DNA of 5,974 nt from an uncultured Gammaproteobacteria bacterium (lineage in GTDB: Bacteria; Pseudomonadota; Gammaproteobacteria; Pseudomonadales; Azotimanducaceae_A), in the NCBI GenBank assembly GCA_913049565.1, contig CAJWZG010000173.1, positions 1 through 5,974 on the forward strand, in the 5' to 3' direction. Positions 1 through 5,882 of the stretch are shown here, one piece after another. Position 1 is the first letter of the stretch; each line of letters opens with the position of its first letter. Below the pieces are notes generated by a model that was not told where the DNA came from, did not search any database, and saw only the letters and a program-made list of their open reading frames with translations. A program made the translations under genes and the position numbers.

Positions 1-334
1 TTGCGGTGCCCATCCCGGTCACCATGCCAAGAATCTGCGAATCGCTGTTGTAGTAAAGATCGTGATGTGACTGCGGAAAGGCAATGCGTTGGTTTAAATT
101 TCGGCGCTCTTTCCAGAGCTGAAACTCGCCTGCGGTATCGCCTTCGTCGGCGCCAATTTCGAACATCGTCACCACCACTACTTTGACCGGTAGAAGCGCA
201 GGCTCAGAAGCCGGCCCTTGGCTGGTCGCACAGGCCGTAGCGCCGAGCAGCAATAACAGCAAAGCGGTAGGCTTAAAGCAAAATGATCGAGCAATACTCA
301 TTGACTTCGAGATGGGTGGGATGGCTGCGGACAT
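1..334 (-). CDS. Purine nucleoside permease (NUP) family protein, N-terminal part
   Basis: The first 111 codons of a minus-strand gene that continues past the left edge. The mature region reads VKVVVVTMFEIGADEGDTAG (residues 50-69), then EFQLW (70-74), HHDLYYN (90-96) and GMVTGMGTA (103-111). I recognise this as the opening of the NUP family (PF06516). Family members are usually about 330-370 residues, so roughly a third is visible. The family is named after a Candida purine nucleoside transporter, but its fold is related to nucleoside phosphorylases, so the true activity (binding, cleavage or transport) is open. The N-terminus has a basic segment, six leucines (25-30) and GATAC (31-35). It is therefore exported, by signal peptidase I or as a lipoprotein with a poor lipobox at Cys35. 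The start at 334 is chosen because AAGGA lies 6 nt upstream. ATG at 301 (residue 12) is an alternative. It is divergent from the TonB receptor. Confidence 0.85.
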   Translation of the reverse strand, partial: MSAAIPPISKSMSIARSFCFKPTALLLLLLGATACATSQGPASEPALLPVKVVVVTMFEIGADEGDTAGEFQLWKERRNLNQRIAFPQSHHDLYYNSDSQILGMVTGMGTA

Positions 335-340
335 TGGGTT

Positions 341-345
341 TCCTT
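341..345 (-). promoter_or_regulatory. Shine-Dalgarno of the NUP gene
   Basis: Read on the minus strand, AAGGA is followed by 6 nt (AACCCA) and then ATG at 334. This spacing fixes the start of the NUP gene at 334 rather than at the internal ATG at 301. Confidence 0.7.
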
Positions 346-366
346 TTCTCACGGCGGCTAAGCGAA

Positions 367-390
367 TTAACATAACCTGAAGTTTGTTAA
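367..390. repeat. Inverted repeat TTAACA-N12-TGTTAA, possible operator
   Basis: Perfect 6-bp arms TTAACA (367-372) and TGTTAA (385-390) are separated by 12 nt. They lie 33-56 bp upstream of the NUP start codon, where a repressor or activator site for that gene would be expected. The arm spacing is about two helical turns centre to centre, suiting a dimeric regulator. It does not match the E. coli PurR consensus. Short arms in A/T-rich DNA can arise by chance. Confidence 0.3.
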
Positions 391-478
391 GTTAGCCCGG
401 CATTTACCAGCCCAAAACCCCTCATAAACATACAAATTTGGAAAAAGATTTGGATTCTCATCTTATAGACCTAGACCC

Positions 479-516
479 GTGTGCAATGATGGTGCACAGT
501 TCTGCACAGCGCACAC
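479..516. repeat. Repeat cluster: TGCACAG direct repeats inside GTGTGC/GCACAC arms
   Basis: Two exact copies of TGCACAG (493-499 and 503-509) sit 10 bp apart, one helical turn. They are enclosed by the inverted pair GTGTGC (479-484) and GCACAC (511-516). The first copy overlaps the 6-bp palindrome GTGCAC (492-497). The cluster is about 250 bp upstream of the receptor start, in the middle of the divergent region, so a regulator binding here could affect either gene. I do not recognise a known operator. Confidence 0.3.
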
Positions 517-756
517 CGATGGCTCGCCGCGAGGGGAAAAATCACCAGTACATGGCGATTTTAGGTGGGCGCGAACGGCACAGTAATTGCAGCAGTTGGT
601 AGGTAGACAGGATCTCGAATGGCCGCGCCTGAATAGCTGCAACGCAGAGCGACCGTTGCCATAGGCAAAGGCGATACCGCCGAGCATCAATCTGCAGTGC
701 GAACGCATAATAAAAAAAACAGTAGTAACCATATCTAAACCCACTTAACTCAATAC

Positions 757-762
757 AAGGGG
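757..762 (+). promoter_or_regulatory. Shine-Dalgarno of the TonB-dependent receptor
   Basis: AAGGGG ends 5 nt before ATG at 768, inside a longer purine tract that runs to 766. Together with the signal peptide that follows immediately, it supports the start at 768. Confidence 0.75.
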
Positions 763-767
763 AAGGC

Positions 768-3257
768 ATGCATTTTTCAAAGTCACGGCATCTTTGCGCT
801 TATGGCGTTTCGATTGCTGCATTGATTGTCGCTATGGCGCCAGTCACCTGGACTCAAGCGGAGACTGCGCAGGCAGAAGAAGGCGTTATTGAAGAAGTCG
901 TTGTTACGGGCGATCTGAACAGTTTGCCCGGCGAAAATGTGGAATCCATATTTGGTTTTAACAAATCCATTTTGGAAACGCCGCGTAGTGTATCAACGGT
1001 GAGTGAAGAACTGATGGACCGCATGAACATGCAAGACATTGACGAGCTGATCACGGTATCACCTGGGTCCTTTACACAGTCGTTCTTTGGTGTGGCTGGC
1101 GGCTTGGATGTCCGCGGTACACCCGGTGAGACTTATTTTCGAGGAATCCGTCGCCTAGACAATCCCGGTAACTACCCGACGCCTATTGGCGCATCGGACC
1201 GCGTCGACATCGTCCGTGGGCCGGCATCGCCGATTTACGGTCCGTCGAAGATTGGTGGCTATCTAAACTTTAATCCCAAGTCGGCACGTATCGAAGAAAC
1301 GGGCGCGTACATTGCTGAAAACGTGGGTGCCATCGCCTACACCACTGGCAGTTGGAACAAGAGCGTACTGACCGCTGAAGTGGGAGGTCCTGCTGAATTA
1401 GCTGGCAAGCCAATGGGTTTCTACCTGTACGGCGAGTTAGAAAACTCTGATAGCTTCTATACCAATGCGCCTGGCGTTGAGCAGTCGTTATTACAAGCGA
1501 GTTTCGATCTCGATTTGAGTGACAAAGTGCAATTGCAGTTCGGTGGTATGTACCATGACTATTCAGGGGCACAAAATGCGGGCTGGAACCGTATTACCCA
1601 AGAGTTGATCGATAACGGTACCTATATAACTGGTTCGCCAACACCGCTGGATACCGATGGCGATGGCAAGATTTCGCATCAGGAATTTGATGTCACGGGC
1701 GACGGTTTCACTGACCTCAACCCATTTGCATTTTGGACAGGGGGAACAGGTGGTTTGACCGCAATCTCGCCACTGACTTATGACGACATCAGCGGTTTCT
1801 TTGATACGGACCTGATGGCGTTGACTAATGTAGGCAGCGCTAAGCTAGACCCTTCAGTTACCTTGATTGCCGCAGATGACCGGCTGACCAACGAAGTCAG
1901 CACGCTGTACTTAGATGTGATCGTCGACATGGATTCAGGTTGGGAATTGACCAATCAAATGTTCTATGAGTCCTATGAGAACCTGAATGAAAACGCCTAC
2001 GGCTTTTCCCAGTTTCACGAAACCTATGTCTTTGAAGAGAAGTTGATCTTAGCCAAATCATTTATCTTTGATAGCCTTGTTGCGTCAGTCCAACTTTCGC
2101 CATCATTGCGCTACACCAACTTCGAGCATGGTGACGATTACACCAATGAATATTTCCATCGCCGTGATCTCACTGGCCCGAGCACTGCGCTCGATGCCCG
2201 TTTACTGGCCACGCGCATCGATGATGACTACACCGAGTACTACATTGGTGAATACACCGATTTAGGGTTGGCGTTTCTAACGGACCTAAGTTGGGAAAAT
2301 GGTGTGTCGGTCCTGTTGGGCGCACGCTACGACAGCATAGATATGGAAAGCCGTCAGCCGGTGGATAAGTTGTTGTTGGCGAGCTCCAATAACTTCTGTA
2401 CCGATGGCAGCTGTATTGACGTTGCGGCGGACAATGAAGTGTCGGGTACCTCTTGGACAGTGAGCGTATCTTATGATGTGGCTGATTCCGGCATTATCCC
2501 GTACGTCACTGTGTCCGAACAGGCAACAGTAATCGCCGGTCAGGGCGCTGAGTTGACCGTGAGCAACGTGGCCTCTGGGGGTGCTTTCGATGCCTCTGAA
2601 CTGACTGAGTTTGGTGTTAAAGGCGAATTGCTGGAAGACGACCGCCTGTATTTCTCGTTGTCGCGCTATGAGCAAGAGCGCACAGACTTCTCTGCCCAAT
2701 CGATCGTGACTAACCAAGCTGTGCGAACCAAGGGCACAGAGTTTGAAGTGCGCTGGGCTGTTAACGACGCGTTGTTTGTAGGCGCGACCTATACCAACGT
2801 CGAAGCCATCAACTTAAGCAGTGTGGCCGATGGCAATCGTTTCAGCTTTTACGGTGGCGACGACCTGCCTTTGGTTCCGCCACACCTAGTCTTCGGTGGC
2901 CAGATTGGTGGTCCGGTGAACGTCGCGGCCAGCGGCGGTCGTCGAGCTGGGATGCCAGAAAACATTTTCTCAGCGTACGGTACGTACCTGTTTGAAAATG
3001 GCCTTACACTCAGTGCCAGCGTGACCGATGTAGAATCGGCGCCGTCAGGGTTCTCCAATAGCATTATTCTGCCAGCGTATACGCTGCTGAATATGACCCT
3101 TGGTTGGGAATCTGAATCTTGGAATGTATCGCTAACGGGTAAGAACCTAACGGATGAGCGCTACTTCCGTTCTAACTTCCCCAATCTCTTTGGCAGTAAT
3201 ATCGTCTTGCCAGAGTTGCCACGACACTTCTTAGCGAAGGTTCAGTACACCTTCTAA
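768..3257 (+). CDS. TonB-dependent outer-membrane receptor with an EF-hand loop
   Basis: An 829-residue outer-membrane active transporter, energised by TonB-ExbB-ExbD. Residues 1-31 form a Sec signal peptide (hydrophobic 11-28, likely cleavage after TQA at 29-31). A TonB-box-like EEVVVTG follows at 42-48. The plug spans about 57-175, with ETPRSVSTVSEE (70-81), VRGTPG (115-120) and RVDIVRGPASPIYGP (145-159), as in the FhuA-like siderophore-receptor branch. The rest is a 22-strand-type barrel ending in GKNLTDERYF (791-800) and a terminal Phe after QYT, typical of outer-membrane insertion. A perfect EF-hand loop lies at 295-306 with a degenerate second loop at 308-319. The mature protein has only two cysteines, C544 and C549. 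The substrate is unknown. The flanking NUP and AzgA-type genes suggest a purine or nucleoside (inference), although the plug resembles siderophore receptors. It ends at a strong terminator and appears to be transcribed alone. Confidence 0.95.
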   Translation: MHFSKSRHLCAYGVSIAALIVAMAPVTWTQAETAQAEEGVIEEVVVTGDLNSLPGENVESIFGFNKSILETPRSVSTVSEELMDRMNMQDIDELITVSPGSFTQSFFGVAGGLDVRGTPGETYFRGIRRLDNPGNYPTPIGASDRVDIVRGPASPIYGPSKIGGYLNFNPKSARIEETGAYIAENVGAIAYTTGSWNKSVLTAEVGGPAELAGKPMGFYLYGELENSDSFYTNAPGVEQSLLQASFDLDLSDKVQLQFGGMYHDYSGAQNAGWNRITQELIDNGTYITGSPTPLDTDGDGKISHQEFDVTGDGFTDLNPFAFWTGGTGGLTAISPLTYDDISGFFDTDLMALTNVGSAKLDPSVTLIAADDRLTNEVSTLYLDVIVDMDSGWELTNQMFYESYENLNENAYGFSQFHETYVFEEKLILAKSFIFDSLVASVQLSPSLRYTNFEHGDDYTNEYFHRRDLTGPSTALDARLLATRIDDDYTEYYIGEYTDLGLAFLTDLSWENGVSVLLGARYDSIDMESRQPVDKLLLASSNNFCTDGSCIDVAADNEVSGTSWTVSVSYDVADSGIIPYVTVSEQATVIAGQGAELTVSNVASGGAFDASELTEFGVKGELLEDDRLYFSLSRYEQERTDFSAQSIVTNQAVRTKGTEFEVRWAVNDALFVGATYTNVEAINLSSVADGNRFSFYGGDDLPLVPPHLVFGGQIGGPVNVAASGGRRAGMPENIFSAYGTYLFENGLTLSASVTDVESAPSGFSNSIILPAYTLLNMTLGWESESWNVSLTGKNLTDERYFRSNFPNLFGSNIVLPELPRHFLAKVQYTF
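1650..1721 (+). other. EF-hand calcium-binding loop plus second DxTGDG motif inside the receptor
   Basis: The codons for residues 295-306 give DTDGDGKISHQE, which fits the canonical 12-residue EF-hand loop: Asp at 1, 3 and 5, Gly at 6, Ile at 8, Ser at 9 and Glu at 12. Residues 308-318 (DVTGDGFTDLN) repeat the pattern with Asp at 1 and 5 and Asp at 9, but lack the acidic residue at position 12. The segment falls between predicted barrel strands and is probably an extracellular loop, where calcium could order it. Calcium binding is an inference from the motif. Confidence 0.75.
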
Positions 3258-3277
3258 GCAGTCGTGCTTGAAGCGTT

Positions 3278-3307
3278 AAAAAGCGGCCCGATCGGGCCGC
3301 TTTTTTT
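3278..3307. terminator. Bidirectional rho-independent terminator
   Basis: The perfect 18-nt palindrome GCGGCCCGATCGGGCCGC (3283-3300) folds as a 7-bp G/C stem with a GATC loop. It is preceded by A5 (3278-3282) and followed by T7 (3301-3307), so it has a U tract on both strands. It starts 21 nt after the receptor stop and ends 3 nt before the permease stop at 3311, so it serves both convergent genes. Confidence 0.95.
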
Positions 3308-3310
3308 GCT

Positions 3311-4609
3311 TTATAAAAATACGAATTTAGCGGCGAATACCAGAGCGACTAACAGTACTGCGGCAGGCACTTCTTTGACCCGTCCTGCAAGCAGCTTGAT
3401 GACCACATAACTGATAAAGCCCACACCGATGCCGTTGGCCACAGAAAAACTCAGCGGCATAACCAAGGCAGTAATAATCGCCGGGGTGGACTCGGTTATG
3501 TCTGGCCAGTCAACGTCAACCAAACTTTGTGCCATAGAGGCGGATACGAACAACAGCGCGGCCGCGGCTGCGTAGCCGGGAATGCTCTGAGCCAACGGTG
3601 CAAGGACTAGACAAAGCAGAAAGGCGATAGCAATAACCACAGCGCTGAGCCCAGTACGACCGCCGCTCTCGACCCCTGCTGCACTCTCAATAAACGACGT
3701 AGTTGAAGAGGTACCGAACAGGGCCCCCACAGCTGTGGCGCTGGAGTCTGCCACCAAGGCGCGACCAAGGCGCGGCAAGCGACCGGCCTCGTCCATCATT
3801 TTGCCCCGGGTAGCGACTCCGACAAGTGTTCCAGCGGTATCGAAAACATCCACCAGTAACAGAGTCAGGACAACACTGAGCATCGAAATATCCAGTGCTG
3901 CGGCGATGTCCAGCTGCATAAATACCGGTGCGGCGGAGGGTGGCGCCGAAATTACTCCAATAAAGTCCGCTTGCCCTGTTATCCAGCCAATCACCGATAC
4001 CAGCACCATGCCCAGTATCACGGCGCTACGATAGCCTGTCGCGGCCATGGCGGTGATGGCAAAAAAGCCGGCAAAAGCCATCAGCGGCCCAAAGGTGATG
4101 AGGTTCCCCAGAGTCACGAGGGTTGCAGCATTGGCCTCGATGATGCCGGCGTTCTTCATCGCGATAAATGCGAGAAAGAAGCCAATGCCCGCAGCCATGC
4201 CGAGTTTCAGATTGCGCGGAATTGAGTTTATCAACCAGGCCCGAATAGGCAGCAGGCTGATCACAACAAATAAAATACCGGAGAGAAACACCGCGCCTAA
4301 GGCCGTCTGCCAAGGATGCCCAGAGCCGACGACCACAGCGTAAGTAAAGAACGCGTTCTGACCCATGCCCGGAGCCAGACCGATGGGGTAATTCGCGAGC
4401 AAGCCCATGACCAAGGAACCAAAGGCCGCAGCGCAGCAGGTGGCAACGAATACTGCGTCAAAGTCCATGCCCGCATCGGACAGAATTAAGGGGTTCACTA
4501 CCGTGATGTAGGCCATGGCCAAAAAAGTAGTGAGGCCGGCAGTGACCTCACGAGAGAAGTTGGTGCCGTTTGCCGACAAACCAAAGAAACGATCAACAGA
4601 ACTTAGCAT
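3311..4609 (-). CDS. NCS2/AzgA-type guanine/hypoxanthine permease
   Basis: A 432-residue inner-membrane purine-base transporter (COG2252, AzgA/PbuG/GhxP branch of nucleobase-cation symporter-2). It probably uses the proton gradient to import hypoxanthine, guanine or adenine. Signature segments in order: GLTTFLAMAYITVVNP (25-40), APGMGQNAFFTY (79-90), DVFDTAGTLVG (254-264), GTSSTTSFIESAAG (299-312) and WPDITESTPA (368-377). The family's essential acidic residues should correspond to Asp254 or Asp257 and Glu308. Gln84 replaces the Leu I expect in GMGLNAFF. The many hydrophobic segments fit the 14-helix NCS2 fold. The frame stays open to an ATG at 4720, but I chose ATG 4609 because TAAGG lies 6 nt upstream, family proteins begin close to this point, and the 37 extra residues are Arg/Phe-rich with no family resemblance. 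It is monocistronic as far as seen and converges on the receptor. Confidence 0.93.
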   Translation of the reverse strand: MLSSVDRFFGLSANGTNFSREVTAGLTTFLAMAYITVVNPLILSDAGMDFDAVFVATCCAAAFGSLVMGLLANYPIGLAPGMGQNAFFTYAVVVGSGHPWQTALGAVFLSGILFVVISLLPIRAWLINSIPRNLKLGMAAGIGFFLAFIAMKNAGIIEANAATLVTLGNLITFGPLMAFAGFFAITAMAATGYRSAVILGMVLVSVIGWITGQADFIGVISAPPSAAPVFMQLDIAAALDISMLSVVLTLLLVDVFDTAGTLVGVATRGKMMDEAGRLPRLGRALVADSSATAVGALFGTSSTTSFIESAAGVESGGRTGLSAVVIAIAFLLCLVLAPLAQSIPGYAAAAALLFVSASMAQSLVDVDWPDITESTPAIITALVMPLSFSVANGIGVGFISYVVIKLLAGRVKEVPAAVLLVALVFAAKFVFL

Positions 4610-4615
4610 AAAAAG

Positions 4616-4620
4616 CCTTA
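4616..4620 (-). promoter_or_regulatory. Shine-Dalgarno deciding the permease start
   Basis: On the minus strand TAAGG is followed by CTTTTT (6 nt) and ATG at 4609. This favours 4609 over the upstream in-frame ATG at 4720. Confidence 0.65.
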
Positions 4621-4786
4621 GAGCAACCGGCCTGAACTTGCTGGAACAAGACAGAGAATCCGGATTAATGAAAAAACGAAAACGCCGAGCATTAGACCGA
4701 AACAGCGCGTCTAAGCGCATGAGCTTACATGAATGAGTTGACGCGCAAGCGCAATCAACAGGATCTGATCATAAGGCAATGTTTAG

Positions 4787-4846
4787 GCCCAAGACGAGCC
4801 GAAAATGCTTTTGATCGGCTGCGGCTCGGTCTCCTTTCAGATGGGC
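4787..4846. repeat. Imperfect palindrome with two alternative hairpins
   Basis: CGAGCCG (4795-4801) pairs with CGGCTCG (4822-4828). The stem can extend by GAC/GTC across one bulged G, and an outer GCCCA/TGGGC pair (4787-4791 with 4842-4846) closes it across a 1 x 10 internal loop. A competing hairpin uses AGCCGA (4797-4802) with TCGGCT (4815-4820) and AAAA/TTTT inside. The two share a left arm and are mutually exclusive. No T tract follows on either strand, so it is not a simple terminator. It lies upstream of the permease on the minus strand. Confidence 0.4.
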
Positions 4847-4985
4847 GTTAAATTTTCGGCGTTCAGAAGTCGAAGCCATCTTAGGACGGTTTCCTATCGA
4901 GTTAGCGCTGGTTAATAACCCTTCTGCTTACGCTGTCCGCATATACGCTTTGTCAGATAAAAGATGCCGCTTGTCGTTTAAAAAA
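4815..4985 (+). pseudogene. Possible decayed 5' coding segment of the downstream ORF, in another frame
   Basis: After a TGA at 4812-4814 this frame is open and encodes a protein-like stretch, for example RRSEVEAILGRFPIELALVN from 4857 and NPSAYAVRIYAL just after it. There is no start codon in a usable place. It lies one frame away from the 284-residue ORF. Removing one base from the A6 run at 4980-4985 would fuse the two as ...LSFKNSYVEEYEF.... The upstream stop means that even the fused frame would lack its beginning. The alternative is a chance open frame: about 57 codons without a stop is not rare. Confidence 0.3.
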
Positions 4986-4992
4986 TTCTTAC

Positions 4993-5847
4993 GTGGAGGA
5001 GTACGAGTTCATTACACTGGTGGTCGATTATCTGCCGAACTTTCGCTATATGTCGGCGGCTTGGGTTTCAGACAATCTTGCTAAAATCTTCGACGACCGA
5101 GACGATATAAAATGGCGTTGTGCAATGCAGGCCTTTGCTTATAGCGCATCCTTTAATCAAGAGCTCTATGACCATCTGCGGAAGAATGGGCACTTTATTC
5201 GAGCACTTGATGAAAAGGTGCCGCAAGAGCGGGTGGTGGAAAAGGTTATTGAGAATGGTGTCATCGCTTATCTTTGCGGTTATGAAAGTCTAGAGACAGA
5301 GGATGGCCTAATCCGACAAATACTTACCAGAGCACGGCGCAATGAGCTAGACGAGGTTATTCGGTTCGTAAGATTGCATCGCGAGCAAACTGACTTAGCG
5401 AACCTCGAAGACAAAGTAATGCGGCTTTGGCCAAAATTGCGAGAAGTAATTGATACCAAAGACTTCGCAGGTCGCAGGCTCGCGTCGGCACTATTGACTT
5501 GGGCTGGTTTCATAACGGAAGTGGATGACTCTAATCGCAAGCTCATTCTAGAGCTAACTCAGTTTGCCGGAGATAATTACAATGGACACTACTTGCTTGA
5601 GTGGATTGCCCGCATCAGCGCAACACAGCCGAACGAGGTGATTACGATCTGGCAAGAGCTGCTGCAATCGTCAGCACCTGATTACCCAGAACAGGCCATC
5701 CGTGAGGCATTCGAGAATCTTATAGTTATGCACCCAGAGGGCGAGGGCTACAACCACGCGTTAGATATAGCGGGTCTATATGCTAAGCATCGTAAATACT
5801 GGCCTGCTCAGTGGTTGCAAGAAATATATGAGGACTACCGGAGTTGA
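4993..5847 (+). CDS. Hypothetical helical-repeat protein, probably a C-terminal fragment
   Basis: An open frame of 284 residues from GTG 4993. I cannot assign a family. It is soluble, without signal peptide or membrane segments, mostly predicted helix, and rich in Trp/Leu/Glu/Arg. Segments include WVSDNLAKIFDD (24-35), WRCAMQAFAY (41-50), ELYDHLRKNGHFIRAL (57-72), RLASALLTWAGF (162-173) and LLEWIARISATQPNEVITIW (201-220). This Trp-anchored repeat of helices resembles, from memory, the C-terminal tails of large bacterial STAND or SIR2-linked defence proteins, which are commonly over 1,000 residues. The start is poor: nothing like a Shine-Dalgarno precedes GTG 4993, the GGAGGAG lies inside the first codons, and the next ATG (5050) has none either. 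With the open second frame just upstream, this suggests a truncated or frameshifted gene rather than a complete one. It ends 35 bp before a convergent partial gene. Confidence 0.6.
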   Translation: MEEYEFITLVVDYLPNFRYMSAAWVSDNLAKIFDDRDDIKWRCAMQAFAYSASFNQELYDHLRKNGHFIRALDEKVPQERVVEKVIENGVIAYLCGYESLETEDGLIRQILTRARRNELDEVIRFVRLHREQTDLANLEDKVMRLWPKLREVIDTKDFAGRRLASALLTWAGFITEVDDSNRKLILELTQFAGDNYNGHYLLEWIARISATQPNEVITIWQELLQSSAPDYPEQAIREAFENLIVMHPEGEGYNHALDIAGLYAKHRKYWPAQWLQEIYEDYRS

Positions 5848-5882
5848 CCCTGCCAGAGTTTCCTTAAAGGCCTTCACTTATT

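Larger units (their letters stand above)
335..767. other. Divergent intergenic region between the NUP gene and the TonB receptor
   Basis: These 433 bp must hold the promoters of both divergent genes, but I could not pick a -35/-10 pair with good spacing on either strand. Visible structure: an inverted repeat at 367-390, a GTGTGC/TGCACAG cluster at 479-516, and a 6-bp hairpin GCAACG/CGTTGC (639-644 with 654-659, 9-nt loop). An A8 run lies at 712-719, followed by the receptor's Shine-Dalgarno. I see no cobalamin riboswitch box, purine-riboswitch core or Fur-like palindrome. Short open frames here, such as 519-602 plus and the two minus-strand ones, look like chance. Confidence 0.6.
4610..4992. 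other. Intergenic region upstream of the permease, no intact gene
   Basis: These 383 bp should contain the minus-strand permease promoter and leader, but I found no convincing -35/-10 pair or purine-riboswitch core. The plus strand carries a possible 40-codon ORF (ATG 4729 to TAA 4851) with only a weak ribosome site. It also holds an imperfect palindrome at 4787-4846, a short odd-centred palindrome GGTTAATAACC at 4910-4920, and a second open frame (4815-4985) that may be decayed upstream coding sequence of the ORF at 4993. Confidence 0.5.

Noticed and set aside
519..602. A 27-codon plus-strand ORF in the divergent region
   Set aside because: It is short, has no convincing Shine-Dalgarno, and the length is expected by chance.
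335..767. Cobalamin or purine riboswitch, or Fur box, upstream of the receptor
   Set aside because: No B12 box, conserved purine-riboswitch core, or 19-bp Fur-like palindrome can be found on the plus strand.
463..769. Two overlapping minus-strand ORFs (93 and 75 residues) in the divergent region
   Set aside because: Their translations are Cys/Tyr/Arg-rich without domain-like pattern, they overlap the receptor leader, and no ribosome site supports them.
2286..2717. A 143-residue minus-strand ORF inside the receptor gene
   Set aside because: It is antisense to a well-supported gene and its Cys/His/Arg-rich translation is typical of a shadow frame.
3735..4343. Several ORFs overlapping the permease in other frames
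   Set aside because: They are shadows of the NCS2 coding frame, which has clear family motifs throughout.
4610..4720. Longer start for the permease at ATG 4720 (37 more residues)
   Set aside because: The extension is Arg/Phe-rich and unlike NCS2 N-termini, and the Shine-Dalgarno fits ATG 4609.
4787..4850. Integron attC-like site (imperfect palindrome ending near GGGCGTTAAAT)
   Set aside because: The outer arms do not form matching RYYYAAC/GTTRRRY core sites, the internal loop is strongly asymmetric, and no second attC-like element follows the ORF at 5847.
4977..4983. Programmed -1 frameshift at T TTA AAA
   Set aside because: The slippery codons lie in the frame of the downstream ORF and would shift out of it, opposite to the direction needed to join the two frames.
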